From: Methanobrevibacter sp.
GTDB lineage: Archaea; Methanobacteriota; Methanobacteria; Methanobacteriales; Methanobacteriaceae
Assembly (NCBI RefSeq): GCF_017410345.1
Contig: NZ_JAFQQZ010000023.1
Coordinates: 1-53,759, forward strand
Reading direction: 5' to 3'
DNA length: 53,759 nucleotides
Below are positions 52,937 to 53,759 of this stretch, in pieces (the stretch's first letter is position 1; the number at the start of each line of letters is the position of its first letter). Position numbers and translations under genes: made by a program. The notes beneath the pieces are model-generated. The model saw only the letters and a program-made list of their open reading frames with translations, ran no database searches and was not told the DNA's origin.

Positions 52937-53759
52937 ATTTTTATTTTTTTCTAAAAATTTTTTTATAATTAGATTTCTATTTCTACTTTTTCTATATGTT
53001 TTCCATTTTTTATTTCCATGAACTTTTTTTAAAATTTATTTTTGTATAATGTATATGATTTTTTCACTTATTTTTTTACAATATATAAAATTTTTGGATT
53101 TTTCATGATATTTTTATCTTAAAAAAGTATTACTTCAGAAATCAGGAGGAATTTTTCGAAAAAAACTTTAAAATTTAAAAATATGTTTAAATTCATTATT
53201 TTGTTTTTAAACTTGAGTTTTTTTAGTTATTTTTTCAAAAAACTTTAATAAATTATTATTTTTTTAAAATAATTATTTTAAACTATTATTTATATCAATT
53301 TTTTCAATGCTCTTTGTAACTTTTTGTAGATACAACGATAACTCAATGATATTACATGCTATATTTTTGTACATTTATGTATATGAATTCCCTCTTTTTT
53401 CAAGTTTTATTCAATTTTTATTTTTTCGGCCATGATCTTCATATTTTATAATAAAAATCATGTTAATATCATTTTGGATTCTGCAGATTTTTTGAAAATT
53501 TAATTTCAAATTTTGTAACTCAAATTTTACACTTTAAATGACACCAGCTATTTTTTTCAGATTTTTTCAAATTTTCAGATTATCTTAAAAAAGTGATAAC
53601 TCAAATTATAGCTGCAGGATTATTGATGTAATATCATTATGACTCATCTTCATTTTTTTATAATTTTTTTCAATTTTTTGAGTTACAAATTTATTTTTTT
53701 CATAGTTTTTTAAATTAAGTTTATATGCAATGAGTTAACATATATAATAATGTTAATAA
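52937..53759. other. Terminal AT-rich spacer with TAACTCAA motifs
   Basis: At least 823 bases without a credible gene. TAACTCAA occurs at 53339-53346, 53516-53523 and 53597-53604, and its complement TTGAGTTA at 53678-53685. AATGATATTACAT (53345-53357) is matched in inverted orientation at 53626-53638. TTAACAT/ATGTTAA arms at 53735-53756 form another inverted repeat. One near ORB-like box (TTTACACTTTAAA) is at 53526-53538. This looks like the long upstream region of a gene beyond the window edge. Confidence 0.4.

Noticed and set aside
53526-53538. Second origin suggested by an ORB-like box (TTTACACTTTAAA)
   Set aside because: One mismatch falls in the conserved TTGAAA part, there is no cluster and no initiator gene nearby; chance in AT-rich DNA is likely.

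Overview
The window reads as a low-GC, pseudomurein-lineage methanogen, most likely Methanobrevibacter (Methanobacteriales). Supporting signs are the very AT-rich spacers, archaeal TTTAWATA-type promoters, GGTGAT-type ribosome binding sites, an Orc1/Cdc6 gene beside TTTACACTTGAAA origin boxes, and methanogen genes (sirohydrochlorin chelatase-like, CfbB-like, CTP-dependent RibK, UbiD-type archaeal mevalonate decarboxylase, TrpB2, DUF63). No rRNA, tRNA, CRISPR array, insertion sequence or phage gene was recognised.

Layout. 1-2.1 kb: a probable replication origin followed by orc1/cdc6. 2.1-4.2 kb: two membrane-anchored, pilin-like surface proteins on the minus strand. 4.6-9.6 kb: plus-strand housekeeping genes (DUF35 zinc-ribbon protein, two-domain chelatase with a 51-residue histidine-rich insert, cytosine deaminase, GNAT, ThiL, AmrS). 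9.8-24.3 kb: a long minus-strand block. Its distal part is a surface-polymer cluster; its promoter-proximal part is tandem-domain PurE and UbiD. 24.7-30.2 kb: three plus-strand glycosyltransferases, one fused to a second TagF-like domain. 30.4-35.8 kb: purine permease, membrane glycosyltransferase, RibK and two paralogous membrane proteins with EF-hands and zinc ribbons. 35.9-42.7 kb: coiled-coil protein, GatA, OYE-family oxidoreductase, HAD phosphatase, TIM-barrel protein, and a ParA gene with an acidic partner. 43.1-52.9 kb: TrpB2, DUF1786, PHP, DUF63, LeuA, a radical-SAM/HhH protein, small membrane proteins and a CfbB-type amidotransferase. A repeat-bearing AT-rich spacer ends the window.

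How the genes may work together. The most striking set is 9.8-30.2 kb. A bacterial-type glycerol-3-phosphate dehydrogenase (GpsA) sits next to a TagD-like cytidylyltransferase fused to an oxidoreductase-like domain. Two TagF-like glycerophosphotransferase domains, two LicD-family proteins, a LicC-like cytidylyltransferase, an aminotransferase and three to four GT2 enzymes complete it. This is the logic of wall teichoic acid synthesis, here in an archaeon whose lipids are built on the opposite glycerol-phosphate enantiomer. I infer a glycerol-phosphate (and possibly amino-alcohol-phosphate) decorated surface polymer; the end product is not shown by sequence.

A second interesting locus is ParA at 41.9-42.7 kb. 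The next gene encodes an acidic protein that starts with the ParA-activating motif of bacterial ParB but has no recognisable ParB body. Tandem TTATAAC repeats lie upstream and a 47-base hairpin lies downstream. Other notable points are GTAC-box arrays upstream of trpB2 and within a small-protein locus at 51 kb, a hairpin repeat shared by the 3' ends of two unrelated genes, and several 52-54 base tandem duplications near the surface-polymer genes.
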